Positions 1-8,831 are shown, counted from the first letter of the stretch. The stretch is 64,000 nt of DNA from Halobacillus litoralis (GCF_020524085.2 NZ_CP129016.1:1172001-1236000), one strand, 5' to 3'. Numbers and translations are program-made. Notes: generated by a model from the letters alone, not told the origin.

Positions 1-1
1 T

Positions 2-367
2 ACGTACAAACACCTGGATATTGGTTTGTTGCACAGTGATGCCAAAAAAGAACAACGGGCGAAGGCGATTAAGGAATTCCGAAAAGGGGAATATCCATTA
101 CTACTTGCAACAGATGTGGCTGCAAGAGGGCTGGATATTATAGAAATCAACCATATCATTAACCTTGATGTTCCTAAAGATGTGACTTCCTATATTCACC
201 GTGCAGGCCGGACCGGTCGAATTGGTTCTCAAGAAGGAACGGTGGTTTCCCTAGTGAACCCTGTCGAAGAGAAACGTTTGAAGAAGTTTGCGCGTGATTT
301 GGAGCTGCCCCTCCATAAAGCAGAGATTTACAAAGGGAAATTAAGATTAAGATTCTCCCAACGTTAA
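2..367 (+). CDS. DEAD-box RNA helicase, C-terminal part (5' end outside window)
   Basis: This is the C-terminal RecA-like domain of an ATP-dependent RNA helicase of the DEAD-box family, which remodels RNA duplexes in the cytoplasm. The reading frame is already open at base 2, so the start lies upstream of the window. Motif V is visible (LLLATDVAARGLDI) and so is motif VI (YIHRAGRTGR), the arginine-finger motif. Only about 45 residues follow motif VI, so there is no long basic or RGG tail as in CshA or DbpA. In length it resembles the short YfmL-type helicases of Bacillus, but the fragment is too small to assign a paralogue. A CAP-domain gene follows on the same strand after an 80-base gap. 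Confidence 0.9.
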   Translation, partial: TYKHLDIGLLHSDAKKEQRAKAIKEFRKGEYPLLLATDVAARGLDIIEINHIINLDVPKDVTSYIHRAGRTGRIGSQEGTVVSLVNPVEEKRLKKFARDLELPLHKAEIYKGKLRLRFSQR

Positions 368-447
368 ATATTGCCGTTTGCCTTCGGAGCGATGCCATGG
401 AATACTGGAAGAGAGTACTTCTAGCGTGAAGTGAGGAGAGAATCGAT

Positions 448-1153
448 ATGATTAAAAAGTTCTTTCTCTTTCTTGTGGCCTTGTTTGTTATCATCGTCAT
501 TGCGACACCAGTGTCTGCCCAGGACTTTTGGAAAGAAGGCCCGCGGGCTTCCTATGAGAGAGTATCGCAACATGTGCAGGGCTTAGTAGAGAATACAGAT
601 ATAAAAAACGAGTTTCAAAATTTTGCAGTAGATGTCCAGTCGTTCTTTAAGTTCCTTGAAGATGTGGAATGGAAATACCCCGATGCACCTCCTGAAGAGC
701 AAGCAGCTTCAGATTCCCCGACTGAACGGGTATCAGAGGACTCGCTCTCTGGATATGAATTGAAAGAATTCGAACAAGAGGTTGTTGCCTTGGTCAATAA
801 AGAGCGGGAAGAGCGGGGACTCGAGCCATTACAAACGCATAATCGTTTGAGCGCATTAGCCAATGTGAAGTCACAGGATATGGCGGACAAACGGTATTTC
901 AGCCATACCTCACCGACCTACGGCTCGCCATTTGATATGATGGACGAGTTTGATTTCCGTTACCAGGCAGCAGGAGAAAACATTGCCGCCGGTCAACGAA
1001 CCCCCGAAGAAGTCGTTGAAGGTTGGATGAACAGTGACGGGCATAGAGCCAACATCCTACATGAAGACTTCACCCATATAGGTGTAGGATACATGGAGGG
1101 GGGCAGGACCTTATAAAAGATACTGGACACAATTATTCATGACCCCTCGTTAA
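448..1153 (+). pseudogene. CAP-domain (SCP/YkwD-like) secreted protein, frameshifted near the C-terminus
   Basis: This encodes an exported protein with an N-terminal signal peptide (hydrophobic stretch ending at VSA-QDF), a variable linker of about 75 residues and a CAP/SCP domain from about residue 105. CAP motifs are clear: FSHTSPTYGSPFD, AGENIAAG, WMNSDGHRANIL and HIGVGY. Bacterial CAP proteins are secreted and mostly of unknown function. As read, the frame stops at 1116, just after GVGYMEGG. The next frame continues with YKRYWTQLFMTPR and stops at 1153, which is exactly the expected end of a CAP domain. Dropping one G from the six-G run at 1098-1103 restores the full protein of about 234 residues. 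Either the base is a sequence error or the last beta strand is lost. Confidence 0.85.
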
Positions 1154-1160
1154 TTAATGG

Positions 1161-1199
1161 AAAAGCCGGATTCCCCATCACAGGAATCCGGCTTTTTTA
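1161..1199 (+). terminator. Rho-independent terminator after the CAP gene
   Basis: A hairpin with arms AAGCCGGATTCC and GGAATCCGGCTT is followed by a T run. It follows the restored CAP-gene stop codon and can also serve the convergent membrane-protein gene. Confidence 0.85.
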
Positions 1200-1231
1200 T
1201 CTTTTTCCTGCAGGTCAGAAATGGTTGGAGT

Positions 1232-1873
1232 TTAGTTTTTGGAGACGGATTTGAAGTATCCTTTGACGTTTAAAGGGTCAGTATCTTTCTCGGCATCGGC
1301 CCACTCCATGATTAAGGAAAACAACTGGATGAGCATGATCATCACCCCTGTGTATAAAAAGCCCTCAGACTGTTCCCTTCCGCTGAAGTAGAAAGAAGCT
1401 TCATGATAAAGCACAAATAATAAAGATGTCAGCAATAAATAAAGAAAGCGTCTCATGTAGTTTTGAAGCTGTATGAAAGAGCATTGCAGCAAGAGGGGTG
1501 CCCAGTAAATGATAGATCCGAAACCTAAAAGGAGCAGATGAACAATCCCGCTTAGTGGAAGGTGAAAAGCCAAATCGAAGCTTGCAAGTGCACCCACTAC
1601 GAAGATGGTTGAACTTAAAACCGGGCGGCGACTTACTTTTATGACCCAGCGGAGACTGGAACGGAACCAAAGTTGCTTAAAATTTGCATAAAGGATTAAA
1701 GCAGGGGCTAATCCAAAGCAAATGATACTCCTGACATATTGAAAAGGGGTGGGCGATAAAAGGTAATGGATCGCCAGAGCAGCGAGGATAAATAGGGAAT
1801 AAAGAAGGAATGTAAGAACGAAATTTTTATAAACCTTCATTTGGGGCTCATCTCCTGAAAGTTTTCGATTCAT
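1232..1873 (-). CDS. Multi-pass membrane protein of unknown function
   Basis: I do not recognise this gene. The 213-residue product is strongly hydrophobic with about six predicted membrane segments and short polar loops. It ends in an acidic-basic cytoplasmic-looking tail (EWADAEKDTDPLN). The overall layout is loosely like CtaG-type cytochrome oxidase assembly proteins, but I see no convincing signature, so no function is assigned. Two starts are possible. The first is ATG at 1873, preceded by GGGGAGGG only three bases away. The second is ATG at 1840 (MKVYKNF), preceded by AGGAG at 11 bases. It is transcribed alone, convergent with the CAP gene and divergent from the diguanylate cyclase. Confidence 0.6.
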   Translation of the reverse strand: MNRKLSGDEPQMKVYKNFVLTFLLYSLFILAALAIHYLLSPTPFQYVRSIICFGLAPALILYANFKQLWFRSSLRWVIKVSRRPVLSSTIFVVGALASFDLAFHLPLSGIVHLLLLGFGSIIYWAPLLLQCSFIQLQNYMRRFLYLLLTSLLFVLYHEASFYFSGREQSEGFLYTGVMIMLIQLFSLIMEWADAEKDTDPLNVKGYFKSVSKN

Positions 1874-2111
1874 TTACCCTCCCCATCTTTTAATAAACCT
1901 ATGTAGAAAAAAATTTCCATCAGAGTACATAAAATTAAAATCTGGAAGTTTGCTTTGTTGATCGATGAGAGTATGGTGAATGATTAAGAAAAATTTAAAA
2001 AATCTGTCTACAAATGGAAGAGAGTGATGAACTAGTGTTATAATTTTTAAGTTAAACATTAGTTTCTAGTTCTTTTCACCTTTATTATTAACAGGAAAGA
2101 AGTGCTTATAT

Positions 2112-3389
2112 ATGAATGCTATCCATTCCTTGATTAACCAACCAGCGATTCTTAAAAACTTATTTCATCATCTTAGTGACGCGGTAGCCATCATTCAAAA
2201 GGCAAAAGGGAAGGTGATCTTCACCTACATCAATGCAACGATGAAGCGGGCATATGGAGACCTGGAAGGGTGTGCTCTAGATGACCTTTATTGTGAGGCA
2301 AAACGAAACCATATTGAGGAAACGATGGAAAGGGCAGAGAATTGTCGTGATACTTTAGTTGAGAGCTCTAACCTTTATCCTAATCCGTTTCAAATCCCGT
2401 ATGCTATACAATCTGTAGAACTTCAGGATACTTACTTTTTATACATAAAAATGGGGTCTACCCAAACGATGAAGCTGATTGAAGAAAAAGAACGTCAACG
2501 CGTAGAAAGTGAAAGCCGTTATGAATCGGTAGTTGAAACTTCTCCGGACTCAATTTTTCTGCATGATGAAGAAGATCGGATCATTTATGTGAATCAAGCA
2601 GGATTGGATTTGCTGGGAGCGGAAAAAGCCGTAGAGTTAATAGGGCGGGATATAAAAAAATTCCTCTACAATGAACCGTATGAAGATGCACGCGAACGTC
2701 TGAATACGTTATTGTCGGGCGGATATGTAAAAGGTCCGATTGAACGCCAAATTCAAAAATTGGATGGATCGATCATGGATGTCGAGTTGCATGGAGGTCT
2801 TGTGGAATATCATCAAATCAAAGCCGTCCAGACGATTTGCCGCAACATTTCAGAACGAAGAAAACAGCAGCATCAATTAAAAGAGATGGCATATCATGAC
2901 CAATTGACAAACATTCCGAACAGGCGGTACTTTTTTAAAAAGTTGGAGGATGAGCTGAAGCGGGTAGATCAACAAGCATCGATTTTTGCCTTATTGTTCT
3001 TTGACCTGGATAATTTCAAACAAATCAACGATCGCTATGGACATCAAATCGGCGATGAATTACTTGTCATCTTTACTAAGCGTCTCAGTCAGGGGTTAAG
3101 GAAAACGGATACGCTCTCTCGTCTGGGTGGCGATGAATTTGTTATTCTTTTATCAGACCTAGCTGACACCAATCATCCTCGTAAAGTGGCGGATCGAATG
3201 CTGGAGCGTGTGCTCCAACCGATCCAACTGCAAGGGTGTGAGGTCGAAATCAGTGTGTCGATTGGAGTTTCCATTTATCCTGAACATGGGATGGATCAGG
3301 GAGAACTTCTTACCAAAGCAGATCGAGCACTATACAAGGCGAAAGAAAATGGGAGAAGTTGTGTTTCGGTTTATACTTATGGTTCATGA
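2112..3389 (+). CDS. PAS-PAS-GGDEF diguanylate cyclase
   Basis: This protein makes the second messenger c-di-GMP from two GTP. The 425 residues contain a weak PAS-like region (about 13-120), a clear PAS domain (about 130-250, starting YESVVETSPDSIFLHDEEDR) and a C-terminal GGDEF domain (about 262-425). The active-site motif GGDEF is intact near residue 338 (RLGGDEFVIL). RxxD (RKTD) lies five residues before it, so the product-inhibition I-site is present. There is no membrane segment, so it is a soluble sensor with an unknown PAS ligand. The following amidase gene starts 14 bases downstream, with its ribosome binding site just after this stop codon, so the two are probably cotranscribed. Confidence 0.92.
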   Translation: MNAIHSLINQPAILKNLFHHLSDAVAIIQKAKGKVIFTYINATMKRAYGDLEGCALDDLYCEAKRNHIEETMERAENCRDTLVESSNLYPNPFQIPYAIQSVELQDTYFLYIKMGSTQTMKLIEEKERQRVESESRYESVVETSPDSIFLHDEEDRIIYVNQAGLDLLGAEKAVELIGRDIKKFLYNEPYEDARERLNTLLSGGYVKGPIERQIQKLDGSIMDVELHGGLVEYHQIKAVQTICRNISERRKQQHQLKEMAYHDQLTNIPNRRYFFKKLEDELKRVDQQASIFALLFFDLDNFKQINDRYGHQIGDELLVIFTKRLSQGLRKTDTLSRLGGDEFVILLSDLADTNHPRKVADRMLERVLQPIQLQGCEVEISVSIGVSIYPEHGMDQGELLTKADRALYKAKENGRSCVSVYTYGS

Positions 3390-3403
3390 AAGGAGAATCA
3401 GCC

Positions 3404-4795
3404 TTGGAAATTCAAGAGCTTCATCAGTTTGATGCCATTGCATTAAAAGCGAAACTAGAAAGCAGAGAATTGAACATATCGGAAGTCATTCATCACTATA
3501 AAGCAGTCATGGAACGTAAGAATCCTGAATTAAATGCTGTTGTCCACTACATAAATGAACCTGTCAATACAGACGGATATTTTCGGGGGCTTCCTTTTCT
3601 TATCAAAGATTTGAATGCTGTGGAAGGCCATCCGTTGTCCTACGGTTCTAAGATGATGGAAGGTTTTGAGGCGAGTGGGGATGATGAAATCGTCAAACGC
3701 TTCAGAAGGGGAGGGCTTACCTTTATTGGGAAAAGCAATACACCTGAGTTCGGCTTCACGCCTGCTACGGAATCTGTCCATTTAGGGTTTACGAAAAACC
3801 CGTGGAACAAGAAGTATTCACCTGGAGGTTCAAGTGGAGGAGCAGCAGCTGCTGTTGCATCCGGTATGGTTCCTTTTGCACATGCCAGCGACGGAGGAGG
3901 GTCGATTCGAATCCCTGCTTCCAACTGTGGTTTGTTCGGGTTGAAACCGACGAGGGGAAGGACACCGTTTTCCATGCATTTGAACAGTCTTGCCGTCAGC
4001 CATGGGGTAACAAAATCAGTAAGAGACAGCGCTGCACTTCTTGATCTACTGGAAGGACCGCAAACAGGTGATCTGTTTGCAACCCCAGCAAAAGAGGACC
4101 CTTATGCCGGAATCTCTCATGAGGATCTCGGCTCATTGAAAATTGCTTATATGGCAGACTTCGGAGAACGGATGCCTATCCAAGAAGGTGTGCAATATGC
4201 CATTCGTAATACGGCGGAGCTTTGTGAATCGCTCGGCCATGAAGTAGAAGTTGCTTATCCGGATTTTGACCTCCATCGCTTCATGGATGCGTTCGTTACC
4301 GTATGGGTCGTTGGTGGCGCATTGGCTGTCAAAGGGGCAGCAAAAATGAATGGGATCAAGCCTAATGATCAGAATTTGGAGAAATTGCTTTCGACCTTGA
4401 TCAAAAAAGCGGAAGGCTACACCGCAATGGAATACGAGCAAGCGCGTATGTTCCTAGCTACTGAAAGTGTGAAATTCCACTCGTTCTTTGATCAGTATGA
4501 TGTGCTCTTACATCCCGTCAATTCCAAGTCCGCTTTACCTCTAGGTTGTTACAATGGAGAAGAAAAAACGATCGATGAGATATTGGCTGTGTCTGCTGAC
4601 TATGCCCATCTTTCACCTGTAGCAAACGTAACAGGACAGCCGGCGATGAGTGTTCCTCTCTATTGGAATGAAGAAAATGTTCCCATTGGTTCTCATTTCA
4701 CCGGAAGATTTGGTGATGAACGAACCCTGTTGAAGTTGGCCTCCCAGCTTGAAGAAGCACGCCCCTGGTGGCACAAGTATAACGAAATCATCTAA
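3404..4795 (+). CDS. Amidase-signature family enzyme
   Basis: This is a hydrolase of the amidase-signature family, which cleaves carboxamides through a Ser-cisSer-Lys triad. All three elements are visible: the lysine in FLIKDLN (near residue 68), the cis-serine in SPGGSSGG and the nucleophilic serine in DGGGSIRIP. The remaining chain matches the usual length (about 463 residues). The substrate cannot be told. GatA is unlikely because no gatB or gatC is nearby. I chose TTG at 3404 as start because AAAGGAG lies eight bases before it. In-frame ATGs at 3359 and 3386 fall within the upstream gene or on the ribosome binding site. Confidence 0.88.
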   Translation: MEIQELHQFDAIALKAKLESRELNISEVIHHYKAVMERKNPELNAVVHYINEPVNTDGYFRGLPFLIKDLNAVEGHPLSYGSKMMEGFEASGDDEIVKRFRRGGLTFIGKSNTPEFGFTPATESVHLGFTKNPWNKKYSPGGSSGGAAAAVASGMVPFAHASDGGGSIRIPASNCGLFGLKPTRGRTPFSMHLNSLAVSHGVTKSVRDSAALLDLLEGPQTGDLFATPAKEDPYAGISHEDLGSLKIAYMADFGERMPIQEGVQYAIRNTAELCESLGHEVEVAYPDFDLHRFMDAFVTVWVVGGALAVKGAAKMNGIKPNDQNLEKLLSTLIKKAEGYTAMEYEQARMFLATESVKFHSFFDQYDVLLHPVNSKSALPLGCYNGEEKTIDEILAVSADYAHLSPVANVTGQPAMSVPLYWNEENVPIGSHFTGRFGDERTLLKLASQLEEARPWWHKYNEII

Positions 4796-4797
4796 AA

Positions 4798-4838
4798 GAA
4801 CCAGAAGTCCCTGCAAGGGGATTTCTGGTTCTTTACTT
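4798..4838 (+). terminator. Terminator after the amidase gene
   Basis: An imperfect hairpin (AGAACCAGAA with TTCTGGTTCT) starts two bases after the stop codon and is followed by T-rich sequence. Confidence 0.75.
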
Positions 4839-4859
4839 TTGTCCCTTATTAAATAATTA

Positions 4860-5404
4860 GGCAGGATTGTGGAAGACTCAGTTTCGAGACGTTTCTGGGG
4901 TCGTTGCTGTGTGTAGCGTTAGGGGTGGATGGGAAGCTACTCGCTTTCCTGTGGGGGGAGTGCCGAGCTTCCTCGGGCTAACGCCCTGCGGGATCTCGCC
5001 TATCTCCTTTCTCCCACGGGAGTCTCGCAGCTTCCCATCCACCCCATTCGATGAAGGGATAACGAACCCCTGTACCAAGTTGGAAGGTTTCCCGTTATCC
5101 CGGTTGTTGTAAGCATAAAACGCTCTGTATCAAGCTTTCAGGATTAAATATCTCGGTGTGGGAGTATTATACTTATACTCCCATCAAACTGAATAGCTGA
5201 TTATTCAGTAAGTGGTTTCGAGATACTTATATAGCAAAGGGGCGGAGGGGAATGGCGAGACTCCTGCGGGAAAAAAGTGCAGGGCGAGACCCCACAGGAT
5301 GAAGTCCGAGGAGGCTCACCGCGCTCCCGCGGAAAGCGAGCTATTCCCCTCCGCCCCCATCCACTCAACAAAAGTCTCGAAACTGAGTCTTCAAGAATAG
5401 GGAG
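4860..5404. repeat. Long intergenic repeat, copy 1 (inverted termini, two structured modules)
   Basis: This fills the gap between the convergent amidase and hydrolase genes. The ends are inverted repeats: GAAGACTCAGTTTCGAGAC on the left and its exact reverse complement on the right. Inside are two G+C-rich stem-loop modules in opposite orientation. Module A is at 4922-5045 (minus strand) and module B at 5239-5358 (plus strand). They are joined by an A+T-rich spacer of about 190 bases. Each module shares the core GAGACYCC, GAGGAGGCTC and GGAAAGCGAG with the other copies. No transposase gene is present. Short open frames across it are by-products of G+C-rich hairpins. Confidence 0.85.
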
Positions 5405-5410
5405 TGTTCG

Positions 5411-6163
5411 TTAGAAATGTTTGTGGAGCCAGTTGATCGCTGCTTTTTCAACCTGGTCCAGGTAACCTTCGAAGCTGTGGGGGGCTCCTTCAATGATCGT
5501 CAACTGCGAGGAAGGCGGGAGCCATTTCATTCCTTTTTGGGTCAAAGGCAGCAAAATTTCTTCTTCTCCCTGATCCCCATGCACAATCAGGACAGGGCAT
5601 TTGATGGAGGACAACAGCACCTCCTGATCTACTTGTTCAAAGTCTGCTAACATCTGTTTTGATATGACAATCTCTTCACGATAAGGGTCTTGCACGGGTT
5701 GTTTCAAATAACCAGTTTCTTTTAGTTCCTCTAGTTGAGAGGAAGTGAATTCTTCTGTCCAATCGTATGTAACGGGACCGGTCCCTGCTCCTGTAAGAAT
5801 CATAGTTTTAATATAAGTAGGTTGATAGCTTTCCAGGCAGACGCGTGCTCCTAAACTGTGACCGTAAAGAGCGATTTCAGTAAATTCCCTGGAAACGGCA
5901 TCATCAATGGCAGCTGTAAGATCGCTGATCTCAGCTTCAAGGCTTAACGGGCGGTCTTCACTTTCTCCACAACCACCAAAATCGAAGCGCATCACATGGT
6001 ACCCGAGGTGTTGGAAATGTTCTGCAAAGCGATCAAATCGACCGCGTGATGAGCGATTGGAACGAAATCCGTGGCACATGATGATCAGTTTGTCATTTGT
6101 CCCCTTTTGAATAACCCCTCTTAGTTTCAATCCTTGGTTATTCCGAAAAGTAATCTTCTCCAT
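5411..6163 (-). CDS. Alpha/beta hydrolase
   Basis: This is a cytoplasmic serine hydrolase of the alpha/beta fold, 250 residues. The nucleophile elbow GHSLG is near residue 102, the acid is probably in VHGDQGEEE, and the histidine is in EGAPHSF near the C-terminus. The oxyanion region CHGFRSNRSS and the FGGCGES motif are typical of small esterase or peptidase-like hydrolases. The substrate is unknown. The start is well supported by AAGGAGG six bases upstream. It is divergent from the HTH/AtpD-like gene, with a 150-base shared intergenic region. Its 3' end faces repeat copy 1. Confidence 0.85.
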   Translation of the reverse strand: MEKITFRNNQGLKLRGVIQKGTNDKLIIMCHGFRSNRSSRGRFDRFAEHFQHLGYHVMRFDFGGCGESEDRPLSLEAEISDLTAAIDDAVSREFTEIALYGHSLGARVCLESYQPTYIKTMILTGAGTGPVTYDWTEEFTSSQLEELKETGYLKQPVQDPYREEIVISKQMLADFEQVDQEVLLSSIKCPVLIVHGDQGEEEILLPLTQKGMKWLPPSSQLTIIEGAPHSFEGYLDQVEKAAINWLHKHF

Positions 6164-6274
6164 TTCCTTACCTCCAAAGCTTCCTTAACAGTTTACCATA
6201 AAATGGTGAATGCAAGTTTTAAATTTGAAAGTAATTAAAATTTCTTTTTAAAGTAAAAGTTATTGCTTTTAAAG

Positions 6275-6288
6275 GTAATTTTCATTAC
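6275..6288. promoter_or_regulatory. Dyad upstream of the HTH/AtpD-like gene
   Basis: A perfect inverted repeat GTAAT-TTTC-ATTAC sits 28 bases before the HTH/AtpD-like gene. Three AAAGTAA-like direct repeats lie nearby, at about 6229, 6250 and 6294. It is a candidate operator, possibly for autoregulation. There is no direct evidence of binding. Confidence 0.4.
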
Positions 6289-6315
6289 TGTATAAAGTAA
6301 CAAAGGAGGTAAATG

Positions 6316-7356
6316 ATGGAATCTATTCACTTGAATGTTGCGCTTTTAAGAAGACGAGTGCCGAACTTAACGAAAGCGGCAAGGTCTGTGGGGTTAAGGC
6401 CTGCAACAGTTTCGAATCTTTGTACAGGTAAAATTGCGTTGGGAAGAACCGAAGTACGAACATTGGTTGCTTTGGCAAGCTTAGCGGAATGCAGTGTGGA
6501 TGAATTGATTATCAGAGGGGAGAAATTCGAAATGATCGAAACGGGAATCAAGACGATCGACTTGTTCGCGCCATTGGCTAAAGGGGGAACCGCTGGTTTA
6601 GTAGCCAGACCGGGTATGGGGCAGCTGGTGGTTTTAGCGGAAATCTTTCATCGGTTGAAGAAAGAAGGATACTCTATCGTTATGCTTCAGCCGGAAGGAG
6701 ATCATCCGGAGGTTTCGGACATTACGGCTGATGTAGATTCCATCCACCTCTCCATAGACGAAGCGGAGAAGGCAGTTGTTCAAGCGTCCAAAACTCATGA
6801 AGTTATTTTCGTATCCGATCGTTCTCATGTGCAGAAGGGAAGTATTTATCGACTTCAGGAAAAATGGGCAGGGGAGGCGTCCGTTACTACATTTCTCGTG
6901 GATTTGAAAGGAGAAGCTGTGGATGAAGATTTGCCTTATGGGCCTCTTGAGACCTTATGGCAATTTGATATGGATCTATCTGCACGGCATATGTATCCCG
7001 CGATCCATCCGATCTACTCCACCTCTTCCGTTTTGGAAGGTGCCAACTTGGATCAGGAACATTTTTCAATCCAACAAAAAGCTCAAAAACTGTTGCGGCG
7101 GTACCGTGAATTGAAATCTATCGTCCGTGCGAGCGGCATGGATCCTTTGTCAGATGCAGATACTCAGCTGTTTAAGCGTGGAGAGAAATTGGAGTCTTAC
7201 CTAACGCAGCCATTTTTTGTAGCTGAGACATTTACAGGTGTGAAAGGGGCTCATGTCCCAATTAAAAAGATGCTTGCAGACGTAAGGAAAATTACGGATG
7301 GGGGCTACGATCACAAAGGAGTCGACGAATTCTCTATGATCGGCAGCATTGATTAA
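6316..7356 (+). CDS. HTH domain fused to a degenerate F1-ATPase beta-subunit-like domain
   Basis: The first 70 residues form a Cro/CI-like helix-turn-helix (LTKAARSVGLRPATVSNLCTGK). Residues from about 75 onward follow the ATP synthase beta subunit. ETGIKTIDLFAPLAKGGTAG matches the segment before the P-loop, YPAIHPIYSTSSVLEG matches the YPAVDPLDSTSR region, and LLRRYRELKSIVRASGMDPL with QPFFVAETFTG matches the C-terminal domain. The P-loop position reads ARPGMGQL instead of GGAGVGKT, so the Walker lysine and threonine are missing. It cannot be a normal ATPase. A DNA-binding regulator sensing a nucleotide or protein is my inference. Start: ATG 6313 or 6316. AAAGGAGG favours 6316, with six-base spacing. 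An MFS gene follows. Confidence 0.8.
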   Translation: MESIHLNVALLRRRVPNLTKAARSVGLRPATVSNLCTGKIALGRTEVRTLVALASLAECSVDELIIRGEKFEMIETGIKTIDLFAPLAKGGTAGLVARPGMGQLVVLAEIFHRLKKEGYSIVMLQPEGDHPEVSDITADVDSIHLSIDEAEKAVVQASKTHEVIFVSDRSHVQKGSIYRLQEKWAGEASVTTFLVDLKGEAVDEDLPYGPLETLWQFDMDLSARHMYPAIHPIYSTSSVLEGANLDQEHFSIQQKAQKLLRRYRELKSIVRASGMDPLSDADTQLFKRGEKLESYLTQPFFVAETFTGVKGAHVPIKKMLADVRKITDGGYDHKGVDEFSMIGSID

Positions 7357-7422
7357 AATTGAAATATTTGGAGGATAAGACAGTAGTACACAGGAGAATA
7401 TAGAGAAGAAAAAAATTTTCAT

Positions 7423-7437
7423 AAAAAAACGTTTACA
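7423..7437 (+). promoter_or_regulatory. Possible cre box 1 upstream of MFS gene
   Basis: AAAAAAACGTTTACA fits the CcpA consensus WTGNAANCGNWNNCW at 13 of 15 positions, lacking the TG. A second weak match lies 56 bases downstream. Confidence 0.35.
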
Positions 7438-7478
7438 TGAAAAAAGACAGTTTCAGCTATAAATCACCGGGGAATCTC

Positions 7479-7493
7479 CTGAAAACGTTCGAA
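7479..7493 (+). promoter_or_regulatory. Possible cre box 2 upstream of MFS gene
   Basis: CTGAAAACGTTCGAA fits the cre consensus at 13 of 15 positions and lies 30 bases before the MFS start codon. It would fit carbon-catabolite control of a transporter but is weak by itself. Confidence 0.35.
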
Positions 7494-7522
7494 ATAAAAA
7501 CAACTTTTCAGGAGGTACCCAC

Positions 7523-8695
7523 ATGACAAAGGGAAAAAGTATACATGCACTAATTATTCTTATGTTTACCCAATTTATTTCGGGTGGTGTAACCAATACA
7601 AAAGGAATAGTACTGGATCAAGTAGAAAAGGACCTGGGCCTCGATATGAGCCAATTCGGTCTGGTCGTTTTCATTTTCCAACTTGGATTTACGCTTGCGA
7701 GTGTCCTCATCGGTTACTATACCGATAAGAAAGGCTTACGGACGATGACCATCATTGGATCCATTATTATGGGCCTTGGCTTTCTTGGTACGGGACTTGC
7801 GCCTAATATTATGTTCTTCTTAGGTTTCTATATGATTGTCGGGTTTGGTTTAGGGGCTCTTGGTGTTGCTTCTAACGCAATCGTTCCTGCAGCTTACCCG
7901 AAGAAGCAAAATCAGATGTTCAACTTTGCGATGGGTGTTTACGGATTAGGTATGGTGCTATTTCCGCAGTTCCTAAACTATATGTTCCAATTTGCATCGT
8001 GGCGCTATTTTTATATAGGAATTGCAGTCAGTTTAGTAGCTGTGATCATCTATATAACCAGCGTAGCTTTTCCATCAGGGAAAGCAGAAAAAATCGACTT
8101 GAAAGCATTCATCCCTATGTTGAAAGACGCTCAATTTGTTTTTCTCATGATTTTTCTTGTCTTCCAAGTATCTGCGGAAGTATCGTTCATGAATTTCTTC
8201 CCGACGTACTTGAAGTCGCTTGATCTGGGCGGCATGTCAACGGCTGATAAAGAGGACATGGTAGCCACCATCTTGTCTGTCTTCTCCATCTTCTTCATGG
8301 CAGGACGTCTTGGTATCGCCTATTTGACCAATTGGATTAATGAGCGCATCATTTTAATTACGTTTTCTGCCGGCGCTTTGTTGATGGTCGGTGCTAGTTT
8401 CCTAGTTGCTGAGAATTTCCCTTACTTGTTCGCTGGGGCAGGGCTGTTCTTCTCGACATTGTTCCCGACTGCAACAGCATTTGGTACCCAGCTATCAAAA
8501 ACAGGTGGATCAGCGCTTGGACTCATATATATCTCTGCAGGAATCGGTGGTGGTCTTGCGGGGTACATTGTCGGACTAGCTTCTGAAGCTTTCGGAATGG
8601 CCGGTGGTTTTAGTATCGTCATTGTTTTCCTTGCTCTTATGTTCATAACAACGTTCTTCCTGAATAATAAGAAATCAAGTCAGGCTCAAGCCTAG
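7523..8695 (+). CDS. Major facilitator superfamily transporter
   Basis: This is a 390-residue inner-membrane transporter with about 12 hydrophobic segments. The MFS loop 2-3 motif is seen as GYYTDKKGLRT after the second segment. There is a long central cytoplasmic loop (PSGKAEKIDLKAF) and a C-terminal basic tail. The substrate cannot be read from sequence. The overall pattern is closer to sugar or organic-anion permeases than to DHA1 drug pumps. The start is supported by CAGGAGGT seven bases upstream. It lies 166 bases after the HTH/AtpD-like regulator on the same strand, so it is a candidate target of that protein. Two weak cre-like sites precede it. Confidence 0.85.
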   Translation: MTKGKSIHALIILMFTQFISGGVTNTKGIVLDQVEKDLGLDMSQFGLVVFIFQLGFTLASVLIGYYTDKKGLRTMTIIGSIIMGLGFLGTGLAPNIMFFLGFYMIVGFGLGALGVASNAIVPAAYPKKQNQMFNFAMGVYGLGMVLFPQFLNYMFQFASWRYFYIGIAVSLVAVIIYITSVAFPSGKAEKIDLKAFIPMLKDAQFVFLMIFLVFQVSAEVSFMNFFPTYLKSLDLGGMSTADKEDMVATILSVFSIFFMAGRLGIAYLTNWINERIILITFSAGALLMVGASFLVAENFPYLFAGAGLFFSTLFPTATAFGTQLSKTGGSALGLIYISAGIGGGLAGYIVGLASEAFGMAGGFSIVIVFLALMFITTFFLNNKKSSQAQA

Positions 8696-8702
8696 ATGTA
8701 AG

Positions 8703-8731
8703 CATTCCGTCTCTATTGGCGGAGTGTTTTT
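8703..8731 (+). terminator. Terminator after MFS gene
   Basis: A hairpin CATTCCG / CGGAGTG with one G-T pair is followed by five Ts, eight bases past the stop codon. Confidence 0.6.
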
Positions 8732-8831
8732 GTGAAGAGCGATTATCCAAAACAAATAAAATGGTTTGCTTTCATCTTGTTATAAATTTCCTTCATCTCT
8801 TGTAAAATGGTAGATATGAGGGAGGATGACG

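Noticed and set aside
1874..2059. 61-codon minus-strand frame upstream of the diguanylate cyclase
   Set aside because: No ribosome binding site and an A+T-driven Phe/His/Ile-rich product; the region is better read as the divergent promoter region.
4867..5400. Open frames of 60-80 codons within repeat copy 1
   Set aside because: They run across G+C-rich hairpins, have no ribosome binding sites and change frame between repeat copies.
6316..7356. A second ATP synthase beta subunit
   Set aside because: The P-loop lysine and the N-terminal barrel are missing, an HTH is present and no other atp gene is nearby.
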